Assembly (NCBI RefSeq): GCF_000367365.1
Contig: NZ_BARF01000054.1
Coordinates: 99,209 to 163,208, forward strand
Source of the DNA: Streptomyces prunicolor NBRC 13075
Lineage (GTDB): Bacteria; Actinomycetota; Actinomycetes; Streptomycetales; Streptomycetaceae
Direction: 5' to 3'
DNA: 64,000 nucleotides
In this document: piece after piece, positions 1 through 7,741 of the stretch
Numbering within the stretch: position 1 is the stretch's first letter
Layout: every line of letters starts with the position of its first letter
Translations under genes and position numbers: made by a program
The notes under the pieces: generated by a model
Told to the model about the DNA's origin: nothing
Databases searched by the model: none
Seen by the model: only the letters and a program-made list of their open reading frames with translations

Positions 1-450
1 GTGGTCCTGCCCCGGCACACGGTCGCGACCGACTACGAGCACGCGGAGTCCGAGGACAGCGCGTACGGCCCCTGCTTCCTCTGGGTCAGCGACACCACGA
101 CGGCACCTTTCGAGGCGGGCCACCGGCACTACGTGTGCGTCGTGCCGTTCGGTATCGGGGCCGGCAAGAACGTGGAGTCCCTGTTGTCGGTGAAGGCGGA
201 CAAGAGCTACGACGGCGCCAAGGGCTCGGCGACCGTGCGCCCCGGCCCGGCCGGCATCGCCCTTCACGACCCGAACTCCGCCAACGACCACGTCACCTTC
301 GCCTTCAGCACGTCGACGGCACCGCCCGGCGACACCGTCGCCGACACCGGCGCGGACCGCACGGCACTCATCGCCGCCGGGGCAACCGGTGCTGTCCTGC
401 TGGGCGCCGCCGCCCTCGTCGTCCACCGCCGCCGCAGGCGTTCGCACTAG
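1..450 (+). CDS. C-terminal part of an exported, membrane-anchored protein (5' end outside the window)
   Basis: The reading frame is open from the first base, so the true start is probably upstream. The visible 149 residues contain a soluble beta-rich-looking stretch with two cysteines. A Thr/Asp-rich linker follows, then one hydrophobic segment (about residues 121-141) and a tail of five arginines. That end resembles the membrane anchor of actinobacterial surface proteins, but I see no LPXTG sorting motif, so sortase anchoring is not supported. The gene converges on the next one with only 9 bases between stops. I do not recognise the family. Confidence 0.55.
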   Translation: MVLPRHTVATDYEHAESEDSAYGPCFLWVSDTTTAPFEAGHRHYVCVVPFGIGAGKNVESLLSVKADKSYDGAKGSATVRPGPAGIALHDPNSANDHVTFAFSTSTAPPGDTVADTGADRTALIAAGATGAVLLGAAALVVHRRRRRSH

Positions 451-459
451 AACGAGGGA

Positions 460-1071
460 TCAGTACAGGAACCGGTGCAGCGGAGCCGACTCGGTCAGCA
501 GCATCGTGAGCCGGTGGGCGAGGCGCTGCCACGCCTCGTCCTGCGCGTAACTGAGCCTCACGTCCTCGCCGCCGCCCGCCTCGATCGCCGCGAAGAGTGT
601 GGCCGTATCGGCGTCGGGGGTGAGGTCCACCAGGGACAGCACCCGTGCCAGCGCGCCGACCAGGCCGACGGCGGTCTTCTCGGGCGTGAGGACGGTGCCC
701 CGGACGGTGGCCACGACACCCGAGGGGTCGGGCAGGTCCGGCGGTGCCACGAGCAGCCCGGACAGCTCGCGCAGCAGCGCGTACAGCAAGTCCGTGTCCT
801 CCGTGGGCAGTTCGACGATGCGCAGGCCCTCGTGTTCCCAACGGCCGTTCGGCGACCACACCTTGGGCCCCTGCGCGACCGCGTCGGTCAGCAGCTCCCG
901 CACCCGCGTGAAGACGGCGAGCCCGTCCGCGAACAGCGCGTGCCCGCTCGCTCCGCCCACGGACTCGGCCAGGGGCGCCAGCAAGTGCTCTTCCACCCGG
1001 TCGCACTGCGCTTCGAGGTCCGGGTCCACGACCACGAGACGAACCGACGTGCGCTGCTCCTGTTGCTCCAT
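460..1071 (-). CDS. Conserved hypothetical protein downstream of the barstar gene
   Basis: 203 residues from the ATG at 1071, which gives a protein beginning MEQQEQRTS. The frame stays open upstream, but that part is arginine-rich shadow sequence and overlaps the barstar gene. The protein looks soluble and mostly helical, with no signal peptide, no membrane segment and no motif I recognise. It lies 35 bases after the barstar stop on the same strand, so it may be the third gene of the RNase-barstar transcript. A link to the RNase system is inference from position only. Confidence 0.6.
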   Translation of the reverse strand: MEQQEQRTSVRLVVVDPDLEAQCDRVEEHLLAPLAESVGGASGHALFADGLAVFTRVRELLTDAVAQGPKVWSPNGRWEHEGLRIVELPTEDTDLLYALLRELSGLLVAPPDLPDPSGVVATVRGTVLTPEKTAVGLVGALARVLSLVDLTPDADTATLFAAIEAGGGEDVRLSYAQDEAWQRLAHRLTMLLTESAPLHRFLY

Positions 1072-1106
1072 ACCGAACACTCTGCCAGCCGCCTCGGACA
1101 ATCGGG

Positions 1107-1424
1107 CTAGAGCTTGGTTCCGCCCAGCGCGAGCACGACCGAAAGCTCCGGCGTGTTGTCGACCGCGCCGCCGAAGACGTCGACGGCGGTCTCCCACTCG
1201 TCGGGCCGCGCCTTGGCGTACGGCTGCCAGTTCCGTACGACGACCAGCAGCCCCTGTTCCACCGCGCCCTCGGGCCACACGGTGTGGTCGCCGAGACTGT
1301 CCGCGAGGGCGTCCCAGTTGCGGCCGAACCAGTCGGGCAGGGACAGCGCACGGGCGCAGCGGTCCATCAGGCCGGCCTTGTCCGTGACCCCGTCGAGGTC
1401 CAGCGTGACCGCGAGCTGTGTCAT
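1107..1424 (-). CDS. Barstar-family ribonuclease inhibitor
   Basis: 105 residues, the usual barstar length. Barstar proteins block microbial guanyl-RNases by covering the active site with an acidic helix. The helix-2 region here (about residues 30-46, RNWDALADSLGD) matches the barstar pattern, and Asp38 and Asp42 correspond to the key contact residues Asp35 and Asp39 of Bacillus barstar. The start codon overlaps the stop of the upstream RNase gene by 4 bases (ATGA), so toxin and inhibitor are translationally coupled. It should act in the cytoplasm and protect the cell from unsecreted RNase. Confidence 0.88.
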   Translation of the reverse strand: MTQLAVTLDLDGVTDKAGLMDRCARALSLPDWFGRNWDALADSLGDHTVWPEGAVEQGLLVVVRNWQPYAKARPDEWETAVDVFGGAVDNTPELSVVLALGGTKL

Positions 1425-1816
1425 CTCAGTACCGTCCTGAACGACTTGTAGTGATCATCGGTGTAGTAGATCTCGCCGTCCTGCCCGGTGACAATGCGCC
1501 GGGCCCCGCGGTCGCGCGAGCCCGGCGTCCTGACGGTGTATTCGTGGTAGTAGCCGTGCTTTTGCTGGGGCAGCAGCTTCTCGTAGTTCCCGAAGACGAC
1601 CCCGTCCTTGGCGTACGGGAAGGGGCCGCCCTTGTCGATGAGAGCGACGGTCTGCCGTGCCTCGGCGGGGAGTTGGGAGAGTGTGACGCCGGTCGTGTCG
1701 GTGGCTGTGGTGCCGGTGGTGGCCGTAGCGGAACAGCCGACCGGCAGCAGTACGGCCAGACAGACGAGAAGCACCCGGCAGGCGAGAAACACTCGGGGGA
1801 CGAACCGCAGCAGCAT
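1421..1816 (-). CDS. Exported guanyl-specific ribonuclease of the RNase Sa type, predicted lipoprotein
   Basis: 131 residues. Residues 1-28 form a lipoprotein signal with lipobox LPVGC and Cys28. The mature part matches Streptomyces RNase Sa closely around the motifs FPYAKDGVVF, YYHEYTV and RRIVTG. By alignment to RNase Sa the catalytic residues are Glu92, Arg107 and His122 (Glu54, Arg69, His85 in RNase Sa), with Asn77 and Glu79 in the guanine-recognition loop. The two cysteines that form the RNase Sa disulfide are absent. It cleaves RNA after guanine outside the membrane. The coupled barstar gene just downstream is its likely inhibitor. Confidence 0.88.
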   Translation of the reverse strand: MLLRFVPRVFLACRVLLVCLAVLLPVGCSATATTGTTATDTTGVTLSQLPAEARQTVALIDKGGPFPYAKDGVVFGNYEKLLPQQKHGYYHEYTVRTPGSRDRGARRIVTGQDGEIYYTDDHYKSFRTVLR

Positions 1817-1856
1817 GCGCCTGATGCTGCCACGGCCGTCCCCTTACGACCCGTTG

Positions 1857-1919
1857 TCAGGACCCGTCGGTGTGGGTTCAGATCCCGTGGGTGTCGGTTC
1901 AGATCCCGTCGGGGTCCGT
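1857..1919. repeat. Three tandem 21-bp units spanning the 3' end of the SorC regulator gene
   Basis: Units lie at 1857-1877, 1878-1898 and 1899-1919 and share the core TCAGATCCCGT (first unit with changes). On the minus strand each unit ends in TGA, so the regulator stop is followed by two more in-frame stops at 21-base spacing. This looks like a duplication of the last seven codons of the regulator gene. Confidence 0.85.
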
Positions 1920-2921
1920 CCGGCTGAGCGCCGACTTCGGCGGCGAACCGGCCGTCATCAGATAGTCCGCCGCCGCGGTGTCCGTCACCAGGCTGGTGAC
2001 CAGACCCGACCGCAGCACCGCGTCGATCGCCGCCGCCTTCCGCTGTCCGCCCGCGATCGCGACGACCTCGGGGATACGGCGCAGCTGGTCCGCCTTGACG
2101 GTGATGCACCGCTCGCCCAGGTCCCGGCCGACCCGGCGGCCCTCGGCGTCGAAGAGGTGCGCGGACGTCTCGGCGGCGACACCGAAGGACGAGTAGTGCG
2201 CCCGCTCCTCGTCGCTGAGCATGTCGTAGACCGTCGAGATGCCCGGCTCCCAGGAGCCGATGGAGACGCAGGCGACCGTGACCTTGTCGAAGTACTCGAA
2301 GGCCCGGGCGATCCCCGTCTGGTGGCGCAACGCTTCTGCGGTAGCCGCGTCCGGCAGCAGCATCGGCGCGTAGATGGGGTGGGCGTCGCCGCCCGACACC
2401 TGCGCGGCCCGCCGTACGGCCTCGACCGAGCCGCGCTCCGCGGTCCCCGCGTCGTACACGCCCGTCAGCTGGACCACCGTACAGGGCGGCAGCCGGTCGA
2501 GCGCCGCCGCCATGTGGATGGTGGACCGGCCCCAGGCCAGGCCGAGCACATCGCCCTCGTTGACCAGCTCGCCGAGCAGGTCGGCCGCGACCTCCCCGAG
2601 GTTCTCGGGGTCGGGCGACTCCTCGCTGACCTCGGCCGGGGACTCGACCACGACGGCGTGCCTCAGGCCGTACCGGGCACGCAGCGCGTCCGAGCGCTCC
2701 GCGTCCAGTTCGGCCGGTACTCGGATCTCGATCCGTACGAGATCCCGTTCGAGAGCGGTCTCCAGGACCCGGGCCACCTTGAAGCGGCTGACGCCGAACT
2801 CCTCCGCGATCTGGATCTTGGACTTGCCCTCGAGGTAGAAGCGGCGGGCCATGGCCGCCGCCTGCACCAGCTCTGCGGGTCCCATCCGCATGGCTGACCG
2901 GCCCGCCGACATACCCGACAC
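1899..2921 (-). CDS. SorC/DeoR-family sugar-responsive transcriptional regulator
   Basis: 340 residues from GTG at 2921. This start is chosen because GAGGAG lies 6 bases upstream; GTG at 2945 is the alternative. The N-terminus has a helix-turn-helix of SorC type (about residues 35-60, IAEEFGVSRFKVARVL). The rest is a sugar-phosphate-binding domain of the SorC family, related to sugar isomerases, with typical segments LGLAWGRST and AIAGGQRK. Such proteins are tetrameric repressors or activators that respond to phosphorylated sugars. It lies downstream of rpe on the same strand with about 100 bases between them, so it may regulate pentose-phosphate or related sugar genes. The ligand cannot be told from sequence. 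Confidence 0.85.
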   Translation of the reverse strand: MSGMSAGRSAMRMGPAELVQAAAMARRFYLEGKSKIQIAEEFGVSRFKVARVLETALERDLVRIEIRVPAELDAERSDALRARYGLRHAVVVESPAEVSEESPDPENLGEVAADLLGELVNEGDVLGLAWGRSTIHMAAALDRLPPCTVVQLTGVYDAGTAERGSVEAVRRAAQVSGGDAHPIYAPMLLPDAATAEALRHQTGIARAFEYFDKVTVACVSIGSWEPGISTVYDMLSDEERAHYSSFGVAAETSAHLFDAEGRRVGRDLGERCITVKADQLRRIPEVVAIAGGQRKAAAIDAVLRSGLVTSLVTDTAAADYLMTAGSPPKSALSRTDPDGI

Positions 2922-3023
2922 GGCGATCTCCTCACTGCTGTTCACACTCTGGATTCGCCGTTCATCCTCGCAGATCCGGCGCACTTGATCAGCCTTGATG
3001 GCCGCCGTTCACATACCTGCCGC

Positions 3024-3710
3024 TCAGTGGTCGCACGCCCAGGATGCCTTGCCGGTGGCCACCTCCGCCTGTGTGCGCAATGCACGTACCGCCGCGGCCG
3101 GGTCGGATGCCCCGTACACCGCCGAACCGGCGACGAACACGTCCGCGCCCGCGTCCGCGCAGCGCTCGATCGTCGAGGCCGAAACTCCCCCGTCGACCTG
3201 CAGCCACAGCTCCAGTCCGTGCTTCTTGATCAGCTCACGGGTGCGGCGGATCTTCGGCAGCATGATGTCGAGGAACGACTGGCCACCGAAGCCCGGCTCC
3301 ACGGTCATGATCAGCAGCATGTCGAGTTCGGGGAGCAGATCCTCGTACGGCTCGATCGGCGTCGCGGGCTTCAGCGCCATGGACGCGCGCGCCCCCTTGG
3401 CCCGAATCTCGCGGGCGAGCCGTACCGGCGCACCGGCCGCCTCGACATGGAAGGTGACGGAGGAGGCACCCGCCTCGACGTACTGCGGCGCCCAGCGATC
3501 GGCGTCCTCGATCATCAGATGGCAGTCCAGCGGGGTGTCCGTCGCCCGGGCCAGCGACTCTACGACCGGTACGCCGAGCGTGAGGTTCGGGACGAAGTGG
3601 TTGTCCATGACGTCGACGTGGAGCCAATCGGCTCCCTCCACCGCCTTCGCCTCCTCGGCGAGGCGGGCGAAGTCTGCGGACAGGATGCTGGGGTTGATCT
3701 GGACGGCCAT
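3024..3710 (-). CDS. rpe: Ribulose-phosphate 3-epimerase
   Basis: 228 residues from ATG at 3710. It interconverts ribulose 5-phosphate and xylulose 5-phosphate in the pentose phosphate pathway. The TIM-barrel signatures are complete: INPSILSADF near the N-terminus, HVDVMDNHFVPN with metal and catalytic Asp/His, DCHLMI, MTVEPGFGGQSF at the phosphate-binding loop, and LQVDGGV with the second catalytic Asp. Length is normal for the family. The upstream extension of the frame is arginine-rich shadow. The SorC regulator gene follows; the accessory aminotransferase operon is divergent. Confidence 0.97.
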   Translation of the reverse strand: MAVQINPSILSADFARLAEEAKAVEGADWLHVDVMDNHFVPNLTLGVPVVESLARATDTPLDCHLMIEDADRWAPQYVEAGASSVTFHVEAAGAPVRLAREIRAKGARASMALKPATPIEPYEDLLPELDMLLIMTVEPGFGGQSFLDIMLPKIRRTRELIKKHGLELWLQVDGGVSASTIERCADAGADVFVAGSAVYGASDPAAAVRALRTQAEVATGKASWACDH

Positions 3711-3794
3711 GCCCCAAGCCTGCCATGCCCTCCGGGGGTTGGCCGCATCGGTCCGTTGTGGATGCGGTGCCATTTCGGGTGCGGGTGCGTTGTG

Positions 3795-3845
3795 GCTGGG
3801 CGCGCCCCGCGGCGGAGCCGCAAATCGACACTGCCCCGCGCCCCT
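3795..3845. repeat. Dispersed intergenic repeat, copy A
   Basis: A GC-rich element with the core GGCGGAGCCGCAAATCGACA followed by GCCCCGCGCCCCT. It lies between rpe and the divergent aminotransferase gene. A close copy is at 36769-36813. The arms GGGCGCGCCCCGCGG and GCCCCGCGCCCC could fold into a hairpin. Confidence 0.75.
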
Positions 3846-3971
3846 TACCCGGCGCTGTTCTGGACCGGGTGGAAACAGTGCCGTTCCGGTCAGTGGACCA
3901 GGGCGTGACCCGGCCTCCGCGCGGAGCCCATGCTCGGCGGCACGTCACGCGTCGTCACGGGGGAATGTGCA

Positions 3972-5213
3972 GTGAGTCGGACAGAGACAGAGTTGGTTGC
4001 GCTGCACGCACGGCATCTCAGCTCCGGGCGCGGGCGGCTGGCTGCGATGTTCGGGAACATCGTGGAGGAGTCCGCACGCGGGGCTGAGATCACCTCCACC
4101 GACGGCACGAACTACCTCAACTGCGGCGGCTACGGCGTGTTCTTCGTCGGGGCCGGGCATCCGCGGGTCGTCGCTGCGGTGCGGCGGCAGGCGGAGCGGC
4201 TGGCGTTGTCCACGCGGCTGTTCCTGGACCCCGTTTCGGGGCTCGCCGCCTCGGCTCTCGCCGGGGTCGCGCCTGCGGGCCTGGACCGGGTGCACTTCTC
4301 CGGTTCGGGGACCGAGGCTGTCGAAGCCGCCGTGAAGCTCGCCCGCGCGCACGGCAGGCGGCGGCTGATCTCGATGCGGGACGGCTATCACGGCAAGACC
4401 CTCGGGGCGCTGTCCCTGACCGCGAAGGCGCTCTACCAGGACCCGTTCCGGCCCCTGCTGCCGGACGTCCAGCATGTGCCGTTCGGCGACACCGACGCGC
4501 TGGCTGCTGTGCTGGGTGATGGCGGCGCGGACGCCTGCGTGGTCGTGGAGCCGGTGCAGAGCGAGGCCGGTGTGATCGTGCCGCCGCCCGGATATCTGGG
4601 GGCGGTCGCCGCACTGTGCCGGGAACACCGTGCCTTCCTGGTGGTCGACGAGGTGATGACCGGGCTGGGTCGGCTCGGCTCCTGGTGGGGCTGTGTCGCC
4701 GAGGGGGTACGGCCTGACGTGCTCGTGACGGGCAAGGCGCTCTCGGGTGGGGTGATGCCGGTGGCGGCCACGCTCGCGACCCAGGAGGCCTTCGAGCCGT
4801 TCGACAGTGACCCCTTCCTGCACACCTCCACCTACTCCGGCGCCCCGATCGCCATGGCCGCCGCCAGCGCGACCATCGGGGTCATCCGGGACGAGGGGCT
4901 CGTCGAACGCGCCGCCGCCATCGGCGCCCGGCTCCTTCCCGCGCTCCGGGCCGTCGCCGCCGACCGCGCTCCCGGCCCGGTCCGTGAGATCCGCGGTGCC
5001 GGGCTGCTGATCGGGATCGAGCTGGTGGACGCGGGGGCGGCCGGTGAGTTCCTGCTGGAGATGGTCGACCGCGGGGTCGTGGTCAACCACTCGCTCAACG
5101 CCCATCCAGTTGTCCGGCTGACCCCGCCCGCCGTGCTCTCCCCGGCGCAGGAGGCCCGGCTGCTGGAGGCCGTCGAGGGTGCCCTGACGGCGATGGCCAA
5201 GTCCCTGACCTGA
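3972..5213 (+). CDS. Class III PLP-dependent aminotransferase (omega-transaminase type)
   Basis: 413 residues from GTG at 3972, preceded by GGGGGA at 7 bases. It moves an amino group from a donor amino acid or amine to a carbonyl acceptor. Family motifs are intact: the phosphate-binding GSGTEA near residue 112, VVDEVMTGLGR with the PLP-ring Asp at about residue 226, and the Schiff-base lysine at residue 255 in VLVTGKALSGG. It resembles acetylornithine, putrescine and 4-aminobutyrate aminotransferases. This is the first gene of the accessory run 3972-9622 and lies 72 bases before a thioester-reductase-like SDR, so an aldehyde acceptor is a reasonable guess. The exact substrate is unknown. Confidence 0.9.
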   Translation: MSRTETELVALHARHLSSGRGRLAAMFGNIVEESARGAEITSTDGTNYLNCGGYGVFFVGAGHPRVVAAVRRQAERLALSTRLFLDPVSGLAASALAGVAPAGLDRVHFSGSGTEAVEAAVKLARAHGRRRLISMRDGYHGKTLGALSLTAKALYQDPFRPLLPDVQHVPFGDTDALAAVLGDGGADACVVVEPVQSEAGVIVPPPGYLGAVAALCREHRAFLVVDEVMTGLGRLGSWWGCVAEGVRPDVLVTGKALSGGVMPVAATLATQEAFEPFDSDPFLHTSTYSGAPIAMAAASATIGVIRDEGLVERAAAIGARLLPALRAVAADRAPGPVREIRGAGLLIGIELVDAGAAGEFLLEMVDRGVVVNHSLNAHPVVRLTPPAVLSPAQEARLLEAVEGALTAMAKSLT

Positions 5214-5285
5214 CCCGGCGAATCGACCCCGCGAACCGACCCGGCGGCCCGCACACGGCCACGAGGCTCCCGAAAGGCTGACGAC

Positions 5286-6464
5286 ATGCCTACGTACCCC
5301 GAGAACCCCAACAACCTTGAGATTACGGCGAGTTCGCGCAACCCGACCGACCCACCGGACCCGGCACGCCCGACCGACCCACCGCACCCGGCACGCCCGG
5401 CACGCCCGGCACGCCCGGCACGCCCCCAGACCGTGTTACTCACCGGCGCCAGCGGCGTCCTCGGCACCGCCCTGCTGCCGTATCTGCATCTGCGCCACCA
5501 CCACGTGATCGCGTTGACGCACCGCAGGCCCCTCTCCTCCGGCGCCGAGGTCCTGGCCGGCGACGTCACCCGGCCCCGGCTGGGCCTCGACGTCGCCTCC
5601 TACCGGCACCTGTGCGCACGTACGGACGCGGTGGTCCACGCCGCCGGCATGGTCGCCTTCGGTTCCGGCCGCGCCTCGATGCACGCGGTGAACGTCGAAG
5701 GGGCCGGGCGGGTCGCCCGGTTCGCGGCCGACGCCGGTGTTCCGCTGATCCACGTCAGCACCGCGTACGTGGCCCGCTACCGGGAGATCCTGGCCGCCGG
5801 GGGCAACCGCGCCGAGCGGGCCGGGAACAGCCCCGCGGACTACGTGGCCTCCAAGACCGCCGGCGAGGAGGCGGTCGCGGCGGCCGGCGGCAAGGTGACC
5901 GTCGTACGCCCGTCGATCATCATCGGCGACTCCGTGACCGGGGAGATCGCCGAACCGCAGGGGCTGCACATCTTCGCCCAGCAGGTGCTCCGCAACCGCC
6001 TGCCCTTCGTGCCGAGCGACCCCGCGAGCTACGTCGACTTCGTACCGCAGGACGTCGTGGCCCGCGCGATCGTGTCCCTGCTGGACGACGGCGCACACCC
6101 CGCCGAGCACTGGCTCAGCGGCGGAGCCCACGCCCTGACCTGCGACCGGCTGGTCCAGGTGATCGTCGAGGAGGCGGCGGAGGCGGGCATCGCGGTCCGG
6201 CCGCTGCGGGTGCTGGCACCCGATGTCGTCGAACGGCTGGTCCGCCCGGCCTTCTTCGACGTGGTGCCCGAGTGGGCGCAGACCCGGTTGGACCGGCTGC
6301 TGGACATGTCGTCCGTCCTCTTCAACGAGAAGCCGCTGCCCAGTTCGCTCACTGACGTACCCGGTATCGGGGCCGCGGCCGGAGTGCGGGCCAACGAGGA
6401 CGCCTGGCGGGCATCGGTAAGGCGTCTGATCGCCGACCGGCTCGGCGCCAGGGCGTCGGCGTGA
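5286..6464 (+). CDS. Extended SDR, thioester-reductase / fatty-acyl-reductase-like, with a repetitive Pro-rich N-terminus
   Basis: 392 residues. After a low-complexity N-terminus (residues 20-48, Pro-Ala-Arg repeats) comes a Rossmann fold with TGASGVLG at 53-60, STAYVARY near 159-165 and the catalytic Tyr186-x3-Lys190 pair in YVASK. These features match the NAD_binding_4 branch of extended SDRs, which includes thioester reductases that release acyl thioesters as aldehydes or alcohols; a sterol or sugar epimerase-like role is the alternative. Codon 51 is TTA, the codon read by the bldA tRNA, so translation may be restricted to late growth. Co-directional with the aminotransferase upstream and the ACAD homologue downstream. 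Confidence 0.82.
   Translation: MPTYPENPNNLEITASSRNPTDPPDPARPTDPPHPARPARPARPARPQTVLLTGASGVLGTALLPYLHLRHHHVIALTHRRPLSSGAEVLAGDVTRPRLGLDVASYRHLCARTDAVVHAAGMVAFGSGRASMHAVNVEGAGRVARFAADAGVPLIHVSTAYVARYREILAAGGNRAERAGNSPADYVASKTAGEEAVAAAGGKVTVVRPSIIIGDSVTGEIAEPQGLHIFAQQVLRNRLPFVPSDPASYVDFVPQDVVARAIVSLLDDGAHPAEHWLSGGAHALTCDRLVQVIVEEAAEAGIAVRPLRVLAPDVVERLVRPAFFDVVPEWAQTRLDRLLDMSSVLFNEKPLPSSLTDVPGIGAAAGVRANEDAWRASVRRLIADRLGARASA
5340..5427 (+). repeat. Short in-frame tandem repeats in the SDR 5' coding region
   Basis: The stretch consists of units such as CCCGGCACG (at least four in a row near the end) and related ACCGACCCACC units, coding for Pro-Ala-Arg and Thr-Asp-Pro-Pro runs. All changes keep the frame (multiples of 3). 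It precedes the Rossmann fold and is probably disordered. Confidence 0.8.
5436..5438 (+). other. TTA codon (Leu51) in the SDR gene, candidate bldA-dependent control point
   Basis: The triplet is in frame with the ATG at 5286 (150 bases, 50 codons). It encodes the first Leu of the beta strand before TGASG. TTA is very rare in Streptomyces, and efficient reading needs the bldA tRNA, which is generally limiting in early growth. Confidence 0.85.
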
Positions 6465-6545
6465 GCGCCCGGGCGAAGGCGACAGCGGTCCCCCGTGGCT
6501 CCCGTGGCTCCCGGAGCAATCCCGCAGATCGAGGAGGAGACGGCG

Positions 6546-7676
6546 ATGTACTTTCTTGATCCCGAACGCGCGGTGCTGGACCGGTTCCTGCCCGGGCTGG
6601 ACGAGCGGCTCGCCGAACTGCTGCAACGGGAACGGGAGCGCCCGGGCGGACCAGCGCTGCCCCTGTTCAAAGCCGCGGGCGGCCCCGCGCTGCTCGTGCC
6701 GGCGGAACACCGCGGTCTCGGGATCGGCGCCGAGGACGCCGTGTCGTTGCAGCGGGCGATCGGCGCGCGCAGCCCGTCGCTGGCGGTGGCCACGACCATG
6801 CACCACCTGTCGGTGGCCGGGCTGGTCCAGGCGTACGAGGTCGCGCACGGCATGGAGTGGATGCTGCTGGAGGCTGTCGCCGACCAACGGCTGCTGGTCG
6901 CCTCGGGGTTCGCCGAGGGCCGGTCGGGACAGTCGATCCTCGACTCCTCCATCAAGGCGCACCAGGACGGCGACGACGTGGTGCTCAACGGCGCAAAGAA
7001 GCCGTGCAGCCTGTCGGCCTCGATGGACCTGCTGAGCGTGTCGGTGACGCTCGACGACGGGCAGGGTCCGGAGCTGGCCGTGGCAGTGGTGCCTGCCGCG
7101 ACACCCGGCGTCTCCGTGCACCCGTTCTGGGGAAGCTTCGTCCTGGCCGGCGCGGAGAGCGACGAGGTCCGGCTGCACGACGTCCACGTCCCGCCGGATC
7201 TCGTGGTCCGCACCGGGCTCGGCGAGGACCGCACGCTGGACCCGGTCCAGACCGTGGGCTTCGTGTGGTTCGAGCTGCTGATGGCCGCGTCGTACCTGGG
7301 GATGGCCAGCGCGCTGGCCGAGCGCGTACTGCTGGCGAAGCGGGCGAGCGCCGCCGAACGGGCCGCGATCCTGGTCGAGTTGGAGTCGGCCATGGGCGGC
7401 ATCCGCGGTGCGGCCGCCGTGATGGACACGGGCCGGCCACTCGGCCAGGACGACCTGCTCCGCGCACTGGTCAGCCGCTTCTCGACGCAGGACACCATCG
7501 ACCGGGTCGTGCCCCGGTGCCTGGAGGCGCTGGGCGGCATGGCCTACGTCTCCACCGACGACACCGCGTATCTCTCGGCGTGCACGGCGGCCCTGAAGTT
7601 CCATCCGCCGTCGCGCAGATGGGCCGCGGAGGGCATGTGCGCGGCCTTCGCGGGCGGCCCGCTGGTGCTCGGCTGA
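6546..7676 (+). CDS. Acyl-CoA dehydrogenase family flavoprotein, atypical at the catalytic site
   Basis: 376 residues from ATG at 6546, preceded by GAGGAGGAGA. The fold is that of acyl-CoA dehydrogenases: helical N-terminal domain, central FAD-contacting beta domain with SGFAEGRSG and LNGAKKPCS, and a C-terminal helical domain with LEALGGMAYVS. Normal members desaturate acyl thioesters at the alpha-beta position. The usual C-terminal catalytic segment of the YEGTSxI type is not visible; the matching place reads KFHPPSRRW, so the chemistry may differ (oxidation, hydroxylation or acyl handling). It lies 81 bases after the SDR gene, within the same run of tailoring enzymes. Confidence 0.85.
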   Translation: MYFLDPERAVLDRFLPGLDERLAELLQRERERPGGPALPLFKAAGGPALLVPAEHRGLGIGAEDAVSLQRAIGARSPSLAVATTMHHLSVAGLVQAYEVAHGMEWMLLEAVADQRLLVASGFAEGRSGQSILDSSIKAHQDGDDVVLNGAKKPCSLSASMDLLSVSVTLDDGQGPELAVAVVPAATPGVSVHPFWGSFVLAGAESDEVRLHDVHVPPDLVVRTGLGEDRTLDPVQTVGFVWFELLMAASYLGMASALAERVLLAKRASAAERAAILVELESAMGGIRGAAAVMDTGRPLGQDDLLRALVSRFSTQDTIDRVVPRCLEALGGMAYVSTDDTAYLSACTAALKFHPPSRRWAAEGMCAAFAGGPLVLG

Positions 7677-7741
7677 GCACGCCCTCCGCGTACCCGATCC
7701 TCGCCTCCCGGACAGTCCAACACCCTTACGGAGACGCCCAG

